The notes beneath the pieces are model-generated. The model did not search any database, had not been told where the DNA came from, and saw only the letters and a program-made list of their open reading frames with translations. 64,000 nucleotides of DNA from Pelagerythrobacter aerophilus (GTDB lineage: Bacteria; Pseudomonadota; Alphaproteobacteria; Sphingomonadales; Sphingomonadaceae), in contig NZ_QXFK01000014.1 in NCBI RefSeq assembly GCF_003581645.1, positions 372,001-436,000 on the forward strand, given 5' to 3'. Positions 57,312 through 64,000 of this stretch are shown here, piece after piece (the first letter of the stretch is position 1; the number at the start of each line of letters is the position of its first letter). The translations under genes were made by a program, and so were the position numbers.

Positions 57312-57656
57312 CTACCGGGCAATTCCCAGAGCCGCCCGCCAAGATCAAGCCAATTCCGCCTGACGGAAAGGGAAGCCCTTCCAATAGGCCGTTGCAGTTG
57401 CGGGAAATTCTGGATGTTCAGGAGGCGAACGCAGGCACCGCGCTGGAGCGATCAGCGGGCTTACGGCAGGGTATCGCAGGCCCGCACAGAGGCCCAAGCG
57501 CGCATGGCGCCGAAATCACCTTCGCAAGTTTGTCTGCAAGCGACGCGACGGCAGACGTTGGACTGAGGAGACGCCAGAGGATCAAAATGGAGGCGGCGCC
57601 CGCCTCATCGGAAGTCCTCTGGACGTCTCATCAGAAGTTCTCTGGGCGTGCTGCTG
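57312..57656. other. 345-bp intergenic region
   Basis: No convincing gene. An open frame on the plus strand (57392-57844) has no family features and crosses the entericidin-like gene. The region holds a short tandem repeat at 57604-57649 and nothing else that stands out. Confidence 0.6.
57604..57649. repeat. 23-bp tandem direct repeat, two copies
   Basis: CTCATC-GAAGT-CTCTGG-CGT occurs twice in tandem (57604-57626 and 57627-57649), with three differing bases (G/A, C/T, A/G). It sits just after the stop of the entericidin-like gene, which reads on the minus strand. Confidence 0.65.
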
Positions 57657-57791
57657 CTAGCAGTTTCCTTCCACTCCATCGGCGCAATCTCCGACGGATT
57701 CTACGTCTTCACCAGCCCCTTCAACGGTGTTGCAGGCCGACAGGAACATCACTGAGCCGCCTAAAGCCAGCATTGTCAGAAGCTTCTTCAT
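57657..57791 (-). CDS. Entericidin-like small lipoprotein
   Basis: 44 residues: a basic start, hydrophobic core and lipobox FLSAC (Cys20), then NTVEGAGEDVESVGDCADGVEGNC. The pattern NTxxGxGxDVxxxG after the lipidated Cys is that of the EcnA/EcnB family, small membrane lipoproteins described as toxin/antidote pairs in enterobacteria but single and of unclear role in alphaproteobacteria. GAGGAAA precedes the ATG. Two further Cys in the tail are unusual. Confidence 0.85.
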   Translation of the reverse strand: MKKLLTMLALGGSVMFLSACNTVEGAGEDVESVGDCADGVEGNC

Positions 57792-57927
57792 TTTCCTCAC
57801 TCCGATGCACGGATCCAATCCGTTCCGTGTCGGCACAACGGTAGCTCGCAGCGGTAGTTCCGTTGCGGCGGCGGCCTTTATCATCCGAAGTGTGCGGGAG
57901 GCCGGAGGTTGGCCGCCTTGCAGGCTG

Positions 57928-58012
57928 TGGTGCCCCTGGCCGGACTCGAACCGGCACTTCCGTAGAAATTCGATTTTGAGTCGAACGCGTCTACCAATTC
58001 CGCCACAGGGGC
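57928..58012 (-). tRNA. tRNA-Leu (anticodon CAA)
   Basis: 85 bases with encoded CCA end. The acceptor arm GCCCCTG pairs with CAGGGGC. The anticodon loop CTCAAAA gives CAA, reading UUG. A long variable arm (class II) lies before the T arm GCCGGTTCGAGTCCGGC. Confidence 0.95.
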
Positions 58013-58066
58013 ACTGATGCGGGAGGGCGCGGATAGCGGAGCCGTATCCCCCCGGCAAGAACGCAC

Positions 58067-58885
58067 TTAGACCTTCAGCGCGCCTGCCAGCAGCTTGTGC
58101 AGCCTGGAATGGAGGCTGTCGTTGGCGGCGAGGACCTGCTTCGCGTGGATCGGCTGCGAACGGCCGCGGTAGTCGCTGACGAAGCCGCCGGCTTCGCGCA
58201 CGAGCAGGCACCCCGCGGCGGTGTCCCAGTCGGCGAGATCGCTTTCCCAGAACCCGTCGAAGCGGCCCGCGGCGAGCCATGCGAGATCGAGCGAGGCCGC
58301 GCCGTAGCGGCGGATGCCGGCGACCTGCGGGCCGATCGCGGCGAAGATCCGGCCCCACTCGGCGAAATCGCCGTGGCCGCCGTAGGGGATGCCGGTGCCG
58401 ATCAGGGCATCGGACAGGCGCGAGCGAGAGGAGACACGCAGCCGCCCGTCGTGCAGCCAGGCGCCGCGCGATTTCTCGGCCCAGTAGGTCTCGTCGGTGA
58501 TCGGCTGGTACACCACGCCCGCGGTCACTTCGCCCCAGCCCGAGCCGTCGAGCTTCGGTTCTTGCGCCGCGATCGAGACCGCGAAGTGCGGAATGCCGTG
58601 GAGGAAGTTGCTGGTGCCGTCGAGCGGATCGACGACCCAGCGTGGCTTGGTGGGGTCGCCCTCGATCGTGCCGGCTTCCTCCATCACGAAGCCCCAGTCG
58701 GGGCGCGCGTGGAGCAGTTCGTCGTAGATCGTGCGTTCGGCGATCCGGTCGGCCTTGGAGACGAAGTCCGAGGGCCCCTTGCGGCTCACCTGCAGGTGTT
58801 CGATCTCGCCGAAGTCGCGCCGCAGACGGCCGCCCGCCTTGCGCGCGGCGCGTTCCATCACGCGGATCAGTCCTGGAAGAGCCAT
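58067..58885 (-). CDS. Inositol monophosphatase family protein
   Basis: 272 residues. Metal-binding motifs are FVMEEAGTIEG (Glu, about 70), WVVDPLDGTSNFLHGIPHF (DPLDGTxNF, about 84-102) and ADWDTAAGCLLVREAGG near 218-234. Members dephosphorylate inositol-1-phosphate, other sugar phosphates or PAP. SuhB-like roles in RNA regulation are possible. It lies 16 bp after the end of the next upstream gene on the same strand, probably in an operon with efp. Confidence 0.9.
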   Translation of the reverse strand: MALPGLIRVMERAARKAGGRLRRDFGEIEHLQVSRKGPSDFVSKADRIAERTIYDELLHARPDWGFVMEEAGTIEGDPTKPRWVVDPLDGTSNFLHGIPHFAVSIAAQEPKLDGSGWGEVTAGVVYQPITDETYWAEKSRGAWLHDGRLRVSSRSRLSDALIGTGIPYGGHGDFAEWGRIFAAIGPQVAGIRRYGAASLDLAWLAAGRFDGFWESDLADWDTAAGCLLVREAGGFVSDYRGRSQPIHAKQVLAANDSLHSRLHKLLAGALKV

Positions 58886-58901
58886 TGTGTGTCCGTACTC
58901 G

Positions 58902-59255
58902 TCAGTCGAGCGCGATGCGGATCGATCGCGCGGTCAGTTCGATTTCGCCCCAGCCGCTCGAGATATTGGCGTAGTCGCCGTCGATCGTGGCCGAGTAGAT
59001 GTCGCTGTAGTTCACTTCGCGCCCCTCTTCCGGCTTGGCCTTGCGCAGGCGCAGGTCGTCGAGATCGGCGAAGCGGATGAAGCCCTTGCCGTAGCAGCCG
59101 TCCGACCCGTCGCCGGGCGGCTGGTATCGGGGATGCGATTCGAGAAGGCGGAAATCCATCTCCAGCGTGAGCGACTCGTCGTCGTAGATCACGCCCAGGA
59201 CATAGCTGGCGGGAAGGTCGATCCCGTCCAGCTTCGGGTCGCCGCCTCCGCTCAT
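58902..59255 (-). CDS. Conserved hypothetical protein between efp and the inositol-phosphatase gene
   Basis: 117 residues, soluble and acidic, starting 1 bp after the efp stop codon. Recognisable only as a compact beta-rich sequence (SYVLGVIYDDESLTLEMDFRLL, KGFIRFADLDDLRL, YANISSGWGEIELTARSIRIALD). Tight spacing indicates one transcript efp - this gene - phosphatase. No function is assigned. Confidence 0.75.
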   Translation of the reverse strand: MSGGGDPKLDGIDLPASYVLGVIYDDESLTLEMDFRLLESHPRYQPPGDGSDGCYGKGFIRFADLDDLRLRKAKPEEGREVNYSDIYSATIDGDYANISSGWGEIELTARSIRIALD

Positions 59256-59256
59256 C

Positions 59257-59820
59257 TTACCCGGCCTTGCCCACGTAAGTCCGCTCGTACACGTCGACCA
59301 CGATGCGCGTGCCGCTCTCGATGTGCGGCGGCACCATCACGCGCACGCCATTGTCGAGCACCGCGGGCTTGTAGCTGGAGGAGGCGGTCTGCCCCTTCAC
59401 CACCGCGTCGGCCTCGACGATCGTCGCCTCGACCTGCTCGGGCAGCGCGACCGAGATCGGCTTCTCGTCCCACAGCTCAAGCGTGACCTGCATCCCGTCC
59501 TGCAGGAACGCCTTGGCGTCGCCCAGCAGGTCGGCGGGCAGGTGGATCTGCTCGTACGTGTCCTGGTCCATGAACACCAGCATCTCGCCATCCTCGTAGA
59601 GGTACTGGAAATCCTTGGTGTCGAGCCGCACCCGCTCGACCGTGTCGGCGCTGCGGAAGCGCACGTTGGTCTTGCGGCCGTCCTGCAGGTTCTTCATCTC
59701 GACCTGCATGTAGGCCCCGCCCTTGCCGGGCTGGGTGTGCTGGATCTTGGCGACCTTCCAGATGCCGCCTTCGTATTCGAGGATGTTGCCGGGACGGATG
59801 TCCACGCCGCTGATTTTCAT
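59257..59820 (-). CDS. efp: Translation elongation factor P
   Basis: 187 residues. EF-P helps ribosomes stalled at proline runs. The KOW-like N-terminal domain contains the loop [16 protein letters not shown] with Lys33 at its tip, the position modified in many bacteria. Two OB domains follow, ending [30 protein letters not shown]. The modification enzyme is not encoded nearby. Confidence 0.96.
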   Translation of the reverse strand: MKISGVDIRPGNILEYEGGIWKVAKIQHTQPGKGGAYMQVEMKNLQDGRKTNVRFRSADTVERVRLDTKDFQYLYEDGEMLVFMDQDTYEQIHLPADLLGDAKAFLQDGMQVTLELWDEKPISVALPEQVEATIVEADAVVKGQTASSSYKPAVLDNGVRVMVPPHIESGTRIVVDVYERTYVGKAG

Positions 59821-59953
59821 GGTTCAAGGAGCCTTCGTTGGAAGGGCGAGAAGAAATCCCGCCCGCAATCGCGCGCCGCGCCTTAGCGGAGCCGCGGGGC
59901 GCGGGCAAGGTCGCTGGCGTATGGCGGGCGGCGCTGTTAGGAGCGGGCGCGTC

Positions 59954-60322
59954 ATGATGGGACGCACGATCGCCTTTCTCACCGCGGCGGGCCTCGCCTC
60001 GCTCGCTCTCACCGCGCAGGCCGCGCCGGGCGGCAAGCTCGGAACGCTGCCGCACGGGACCTACGTCTGCTCGACCCCGGGCGATGCGATGGGCGCGCCG
60101 TGGAATCTGATTCCCGGCGGCGCGTTCACCATCGACACTGCCTCCACCTACGAGACGGCGACCGGATCGGGCACTTATCTGCTGACCGACGATCGACTGG
60201 TCTTCACCCGAGGCCCGCTCAAGGGCGAGCGGTTCATCCGCACGGGCACCACGACGCTGCAGCGGACCGACAGCAAGGGCGTGCCCCGCCGGGTGCGCTG
60301 CGTCCGCGGACCGTCGCGCTAG
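59954..60322 (+). CDS. Exported small protein of unknown function
   Basis: 122 residues starting ATG-ATG. The signal peptide ends near AQA (about residue 24). The mature part contains PHGTYVCSTPGDAMGAPWNLIPGGAFTIDTASTYETATGSGTYLLTDDRLVFTRGPLKGERF, a beta-rich sequence with two Cys. It resembles small sphingomonad periplasmic proteins, but no function is known. It overlaps the end of the convergent M23 gene by 4 bp. Confidence 0.75.
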   Translation: MMGRTIAFLTAAGLASLALTAQAAPGGKLGTLPHGTYVCSTPGDAMGAPWNLIPGGAFTIDTASTYETATGSGTYLLTDDRLVFTRGPLKGERFIRTGTTTLQRTDSKGVPRRVRCVRGPSR

Positions 60323-61002
60323 GGCGCCTTGGCCGTCAGCAGCGGATAGGGATTGACCGCGTTCGCCGGCTCCCACCAGTCGGCATCGGCGGTGGTGCGC
60401 AGGATCGCGAAATGGAGGTGCGGCGCGTCCTCCGAGGCGTTGCCGGTGCTGCCGACCGAACCCAGCCGCTGCCCGCGCCGGATGCGCTGCCCTTCCCGCA
60501 ACCCTTCGGCGTATTTGTCGAGATGGGCGTAGTAGTAGATCGTCTGCCCGTCGTTCGAGCGGACATAGATCGTGTTGCCGCCGGCCTTTGAGCGGAACAG
60601 CTTCTCGATCCGCCCCGGCGCCGCCGCGATCACCGTCGTGCCGCGGGGCGCCATGATGTCGATCGCCTCATGCAGGCGCTGCGCGTCGGCGCGCTCGTCG
60701 GTGAAGGTATCGGAGAGATCCTGCGCCCGCACGTTAAGCACCGGGACGATCAGCTCGCGCAGCTCGATCGCATCGGGCGCACGGGCGGCAGCGGCACCGA
60801 CGGCATCCGCCCGCCGCACGGCGCCGTCTTCGTTCGGCGAGGGAGTCGGACTCGGCGCCGCGTCGGCCGGATGGGTGGCGTCGCGCTGATGCTCGCCGTC
60901 GGCCAGCTCGATCAGGCTGCCACCCGCGACGATCCACACCGCCGAGGTGAGCGTGGCCGTGATGACCACCGTGAGCATCCTGTCGACAAAGTTCAGCGCC
61001 AT
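60319..61002 (-). CDS. M23-family peptidase (LytM/lysostaphin-like), membrane-anchored
   Basis: 227 residues from the ATG at 61002, sharing one base with the L,D-transpeptidase stop. An N-terminal membrane anchor (about 8-28), a Pro/Ala linker and the peptidase domain: HEAIDIMAPRGTTVIAAAPGRIEKL with first His and Asp, GGNTIYVRSNDGQTIYYYAHLDKY, and APHLHFAIL with the second zinc His pair. It probably cuts peptidoglycan cross-bridges. Coupling with the L,D-transpeptidase suggests joint cell-wall remodelling. Confidence 0.9.
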   Translation of the reverse strand: MALNFVDRMLTVVITATLTSAVWIVAGGSLIELADGEHQRDATHPADAAPSPTPSPNEDGAVRRADAVGAAAARAPDAIELRELIVPVLNVRAQDLSDTFTDERADAQRLHEAIDIMAPRGTTVIAAAPGRIEKLFRSKAGGNTIYVRSNDGQTIYYYAHLDKYAEGLREGQRIRRGQRLGSVGSTGNASEDAPHLHFAILRTTADADWWEPANAVNPYPLLTAKAP

Positions 61003-62195
61003 CAGGCCTCGAATAGCACTTTCGTGCTCCCCGTCACCATTTCCGCGAGCCGGGCCGCATCCCAGTTGGTCAGCCGCACGCAGCCGTGGCTCTGGGTGCG
61101 GCCGATCGTCTGCGGCTCCGGCGTGCCGTGGATGCCGTAATGCTCCTTGGTGAGATCGATCCACACGACCCCCACGGGGTTGTTCGGCCCCGGCGGAATC
61201 TGCTGTTCCTCCTCGTGGTCGGGCACGTCCCAGAACAGCGAGGGATCGTAGGCGAAGGGCGGATTGAAGGCGACGCCCTTCACCCCCCACTCGCCAAGGG
61301 GCAGCGGGTCGTGCTCCGAGCCCGAGGTGACGGTGAACAGCGCCACGAGCTTGTCCTCGCCGTCATAGGCACGCAGCGTGCCCTTGGATTTGCTGACGAC
61401 GATCCGCGCCACCTCCGGCTGCTCGCTGCCGACGCCGAGCATCTGCAGTGTGCGCTGCCAGTCGGGATTCTCGATCGTCCCCGGCGCGATCCGGTCCGCC
61501 CCGACGTTGGGGACGCGGATGAGCTGCCCTGCCCTGAAAGACACCTGCGCGTCGGACTTGCCGCGCGCAGCCGGCGTTGCAGTCGGCTCGGACGTTGCCG
61601 GCGTCCCGGCGGCTCCCGCCGCACCCGCTGGCTTTCCGCCGGGGTTGAGCGCCGCGAGCACCTCCACGGTGGTATGAAAACGCTCGGCCAGCTTCTCCGC
61701 CAGCGACGCGTAACCGAGCCGCTCCATCTCCGCCTGTTCGGCCGGATCTTCGGGGATCGGCGTGAAGGTGAGCTTCCCCCAGGCCTCGGGGATACGCACC
61801 ACGCGCGTCGCGGCGATATTGTCCCACTGCGCGAGAGCCTGGCGCGTCGGTTCGTCCAGCTCGCCGGTCGCCTCCAGTCCGTTCGCCTCCTGGAAGCCCC
61901 GCAGCGCGTTCCGGGTGCTCATGCCCATGGCGCCGTCGACCACGCCGGGACCGAAGCCCTGCCGATCGAGCACGACCTGCGCCTGCATCATCGGCCGTTC
62001 CTCGCTGTCGGGAATCTCGGGCACCGTGCGCTCTCCCTGTGCGGGATCGTGCGAGGCCATCGAATCGGCGAGGTTATCGTCCGCCGGCGCGGCGGGAGCC
62101 GCAGTCGCTTCGCTGTCGGCCCCGTCGCCGTCGGTGCCGTTCAATCCGCAGGCGGACAGGGCGATCAGGGAAGCGGCGGCAAGTGCAAGGCGCAT
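61002..62195 (-). CDS. L,D-transpeptidase (YkuD) lipoprotein with peptidoglycan-binding domain
   Basis: 397 residues. The lipobox IALSACG places the lipidated Cys at 16. A PG_binding_1 domain (QVVLDRQGFGPGVVDGAMGMSTRNALRGFQEANG, about 72-105) is followed by a linker. The YkuD domain has YGIHGTPEPQTIGRTQSHGCVRLTNWD, with catalytic Cys371 in SHGCVR. It makes 3-3 cross-links or attaches proteins to peptidoglycan. It is followed directly by an M23 peptidase. Confidence 0.93.
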   Translation of the reverse strand: MRLALAAASLIALSACGLNGTDGDGADSEATAAPAAPADDNLADSMASHDPAQGERTVPEIPDSEERPMMQAQVVLDRQGFGPGVVDGAMGMSTRNALRGFQEANGLEATGELDEPTRQALAQWDNIAATRVVRIPEAWGKLTFTPIPEDPAEQAEMERLGYASLAEKLAERFHTTVEVLAALNPGGKPAGAAGAAGTPATSEPTATPAARGKSDAQVSFRAGQLIRVPNVGADRIAPGTIENPDWQRTLQMLGVGSEQPEVARIVVSKSKGTLRAYDGEDKLVALFTVTSGSEHDPLPLGEWGVKGVAFNPPFAYDPSLFWDVPDHEEEQQIPPGPNNPVGVVWIDLTKEHYGIHGTPEPQTIGRTQSHGCVRLTNWDAARLAEMVTGSTKVLFEA

Positions 62196-62308
62196 GGAGT
62201 TCTCCCGGTTGGCGGGGCGCGGCCGCCCCCTCGCCCCGAAGAACGCGCGATGCCGGGGATATTTCCGCGCCTGCCGCGCAAATACCCGGAAAGCGGGGAA
62301 AAAGGCGC

Positions 62309-62950
62309 CTAGTCCTTCGGCGCCGCAGCGGCGATCGCGCGGTGGAATGCACGCACGGCTTCGCCCTCATCGCCGCCCCAAATGGCATGGCTCACCGCGA
62401 GGAAGTCGGCACCGGCCGCCACCAGCGGACCGCAATTCTCGGGCGTGATGCCGCCGATCGCCACGCAGGGAATCTCGACTACCGCCTGCCACCAGGCGAG
62501 CAGCTCGAGATCGGGCCGGTGCTCGCTCGCCTTGGTCTCGCTCGGGAAGAAGCTGCCGAAGGCGACGTAGTCCGCCCCGGCCTCGCCCGCTTCGAGCGCC
62601 AGATGCCTGGAGGCGTGGCAGGTGACGCCGATCTGCGCCTCCCGCCCGAGTGCCTCGCGCGCTTCCTTCGGCGAACCGTCGGATTGCCCGAGGTGCACGC
62701 CGTCGGCCCCCAGGCGCTTCGCCAGCGCGATCGAATCGTTGACGATGAAGGCGCAGTCGTGCGCGGCGCAAATCTCTTGCAGCGGCGCGGCGAGCCGGGC
62801 CGCGTCATGCTGGTCCACGTCCTTCACGCGGAACTGGAACGCCGCCACCTCGTCCGCATCGAGCGCGCGCGCCAGACGGTCGGGAAAGCCGCCGCCGACG
62901 TCGAGCGGCGAGATGAGGTAGAGCTGCGTGCTGTGGGGCGTATCGGTCAT
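62309..62950 (-). CDS. thiE: Thiamine phosphate synthase (ThiE-like)
   Basis: 213 residues from the ATG at 62950. ThiE joins HMP-PP and THZ-P to make thiamine phosphate. A TIM-barrel with AFQFRVKDVD, FIVNDSIALAKRLGADGVHLGQSDG, TCHASRHLALEAGEAGADYVAFGSFFPSETK and CVAIGGITPENCGPLVAAGADFLAV is visible, matching substrate-loop positions. No other thi gene or TPP riboswitch is seen; the 79-bp divergent gap has no thi-box. Confidence 0.9.
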   Translation of the reverse strand: MTDTPHSTQLYLISPLDVGGGFPDRLARALDADEVAAFQFRVKDVDQHDAARLAAPLQEICAAHDCAFIVNDSIALAKRLGADGVHLGQSDGSPKEAREALGREAQIGVTCHASRHLALEAGEAGADYVAFGSFFPSETKASEHRPDLELLAWWQAVVEIPCVAIGGITPENCGPLVAAGADFLAVSHAIWGGDEGEAVRAFHRAIAAAAPKD

Positions 62951-63029
62951 CGCGCGGTAGGTAGTGCGGCCGAGGGGATTCGTCACGCGTTCAGGACCCG
63001 GAAAGCGGCCGTGCGCGTTTATTGCGCTC

Positions 63030-63431
63030 ATGAACCGCGCCCTCGCCTTCGCCTCTGCCGGCCTCGCCTCGCTCTCGCTCGCCGCCTGCATGGTGGTTCC
63101 CGACGCGCCGAACGTGGAGCGGACGCCGAAGCCCGCGGGCTACGCGGTGCCGATCGGGCAGCCGGTTCAGGTCGGCGATCTGGTGGTGACGCCCAAGGGC
63201 GTGGTGGAGGACAGCCGCTGCCCCGACAACGCGCGCTGCGTCTGGGCCGGACGGCTGATCGTGAAGACGCAGATCGACGGCACCGGCTGGCGCGACACGA
63301 CCGATATCACGCTGGGCGAAACCTACGGCACCCACGACCGCGTGATCGCACTGGTTTCGGGCATTCCCGAGAAGAAGGCCGATCGCGAGACCCGGCCGGA
63401 GGAGTACCGGTTCGTGTACGAGGCGCGGTAA
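63030..63431 (+). CDS. Small lipoprotein of unknown function
   Basis: 133 residues. The lipobox SLAACM gives lipidated Cys near 20. The mature domain has PVQVGDLVVTPKGVVEDSRCPDNARCVWAGRLIVKTQIDG: two Cys around an RCVWAG motif common in small alphaproteobacterial lipoproteins of unknown role. It stands between thiE (divergent) and the aldolase gene (convergent). Confidence 0.75.
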   Translation: MNRALAFASAGLASLSLAACMVVPDAPNVERTPKPAGYAVPIGQPVQVGDLVVTPKGVVEDSRCPDNARCVWAGRLIVKTQIDGTGWRDTTDITLGETYGTHDRVIALVSGIPEKKADRETRPEEYRFVYEAR

Positions 63432-63473
63432 TCAGGTCCTCTCCATTTTTTCGCAGCACAAATGGGGAGGATG

Positions 63474-64000
63474 TCAGGCCACGCTGGCCGCGTGGATACG
63501 GTTGATCGCCGCCCCGAGCGTGGCGTCGAATTCCTCGTCGCTCTGGCCCGCGCGCAGGTCCTGGAGCAGGCCGCGGCTGAAGCTCGCAATCATGCCGGGG
63601 TTCTTCGACAGCTCGGCGCAGGCTTCGTCGGTGCTGTAGCCGCCCGAGAGCGCGACCACGCGCAGCACGGCGGGATGCTCGATCGCGGGGCGATAGAGGT
63701 CCGCCTCGGCCGGGATCGACAGCTTGAGCATGACCTGCTGGCCTTCGGGAAGCGCGTCGAGCCCTTCCATGATCGCCTCGAGCAGGACCTTCTCGCCCTC
63801 GGCGCGGTCGGGTGACTTGATGTCGTATTCCGGCTCCAGGATCGGCATCAGGCCCATCGCCAGGATGCGCGCGCCTTCGGCAAACTGCTGATGGACGATC
63901 GCCTTGATCCCGGCAGTGTTATTTGCGTTGATGACCGAGCGCATCTTGGTCCCGAACACGCCCTTGTCCCGGGCGCGGGCGAGCAGGTTCTCGAGATCGG
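63474..64000 (-). CDS. Class I fructose-bisphosphate aldolase (5' end outside window)
   Basis: About 176 codons are visible, open to the right edge. The stretch DLENLLARARDKGVFGTKMRSVINANN, LAMGLMPILEPEYDIKS, ALPEGQQVMLKLSIP and LRVVALSGGYSTDEACAELSKNPGMIASFSRGLLQDLRAG is the C-terminal part of the class I aldolase family; the Schiff-base Lys lies in the KLSIP segment. It cleaves fructose-1,6-bisphosphate in glycolysis and gluconeogenesis. The start is beyond the window. Confidence 0.9.
   Translation of the reverse strand, partial: DLENLLARARDKGVFGTKMRSVINANNTAGIKAIVHQQFAEGARILAMGLMPILEPEYDIKSPDRAEGEKVLLEAIMEGLDALPEGQQVMLKLSIPAEADLYRPAIEHPAVLRVVALSGGYSTDEACAELSKNPGMIASFSRGLLQDLRAGQSDEEFDATLGAAINRIHAASVA

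Noticed and set aside
57392-57844. 150-codon plus-strand open frame
   Set aside because: Crosses the entericidin-like gene on the other strand and the tandem repeat; Ser/Arg-rich shadow composition.
62951-63029. TPP riboswitch before thiE
   Set aside because: The 79-bp gap is too short and contains no thi-box-like sequence.

Overview
The window is GC-rich chromosomal DNA from an alphaproteobacterium. It is most likely a member of the Sphingomonadales close to Erythrobacteraceae. This rests on the gene content (PEP-CTERM regulators PrsK/PrsR with an EpsB-type sugar transferase, an ScfR-like regulator divergent from a long-form isocitrate lyase, ImuA/ImuB/DnaE2, Coq4, long PstC/PstA proteins). 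It also rests on the control sites seen: a direct-repeat LexA box (GTTC-N7-GTTC) and an EcfG-type promoter (GGAAC-N17-CGTT). Nothing looks like a phage, plasmid, insertion sequence or CRISPR array. Family placement is inference.

Layout. 1-2.3 kb (minus): cyclophilin (cut by the window edge), coaD, ispA, xseB. 2.5-4.7 kb: purL. 4.8-6 kb: two small membrane proteins. 6-8.8 kb: Coq4-like protein, serB and miaA; the starts of serB and miaA overlap head to head. 8.9-14.9 kb: branched-chain amino acid synthesis, ilvB-ilvN, ilvC, a YceI protein, leuA. The leuA leader encodes a 16-residue leucine-rich peptide (an attenuator), and the ilvB leader carries a terminator hairpin with a competing stem. 15-20.6 kb: amidohydrolase, nitronate monooxygenase, two small unknown or flavodoxin-like genes, recJ. 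20.7-20.9 kb: tandem tRNA-Glu genes with anticodons TTC and CTC. 21-27.7 kb: a DUF1772 protein, then phoR-pstC-pstA-pstB-phoU-phoB with a Pho box across the phoR stop codon and no pstS.

27.7-36.9 kb (minus) is a DNA-damage block: imuA, imuB, a radical SAM DNA-repair-associated protein, a DUF4130-UdgX uracil-DNA-binding protein broken by a -1 frameshift, dnaE2 and an extensin-like gene. LexA boxes precede imuA and the radical SAM gene. Back to back with imuA is a general-stress protein gene with an EcfG-type promoter. 37.5-43.7 kb: APC and NSS transporters, panB, a DUF475 membrane protein, an SBF-like transporter. 43.8-49.5 kb (minus): a tightly overlapping PEP-CTERM operon (sugar transferase, PrsK, PrsR, TPR lipoprotein) in which PrsK lacks the usual membrane sensor half. 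49.6-53.3 kb: small membrane protein, ScfR-like regulator, aceA and a 56-residue gene after it. 53.4-64 kb: unknown protein, M20 peptidase, SLC13 transporter, entericidin-like lipoprotein, tRNA-Leu(CAA), inositol-phosphatase family protein, efp, M23 peptidase plus L,D-transpeptidase pair, thiE, a small lipoprotein and a truncated class I fructose-bisphosphate aldolase.

Functional themes: branched-chain amino acid and pantothenate synthesis with leader-based control; phosphate sensing; an SOS mutasome combined with a uracil-repair module; exopolysaccharide/PEP-CTERM regulation; and control of the glyoxylate shunt.
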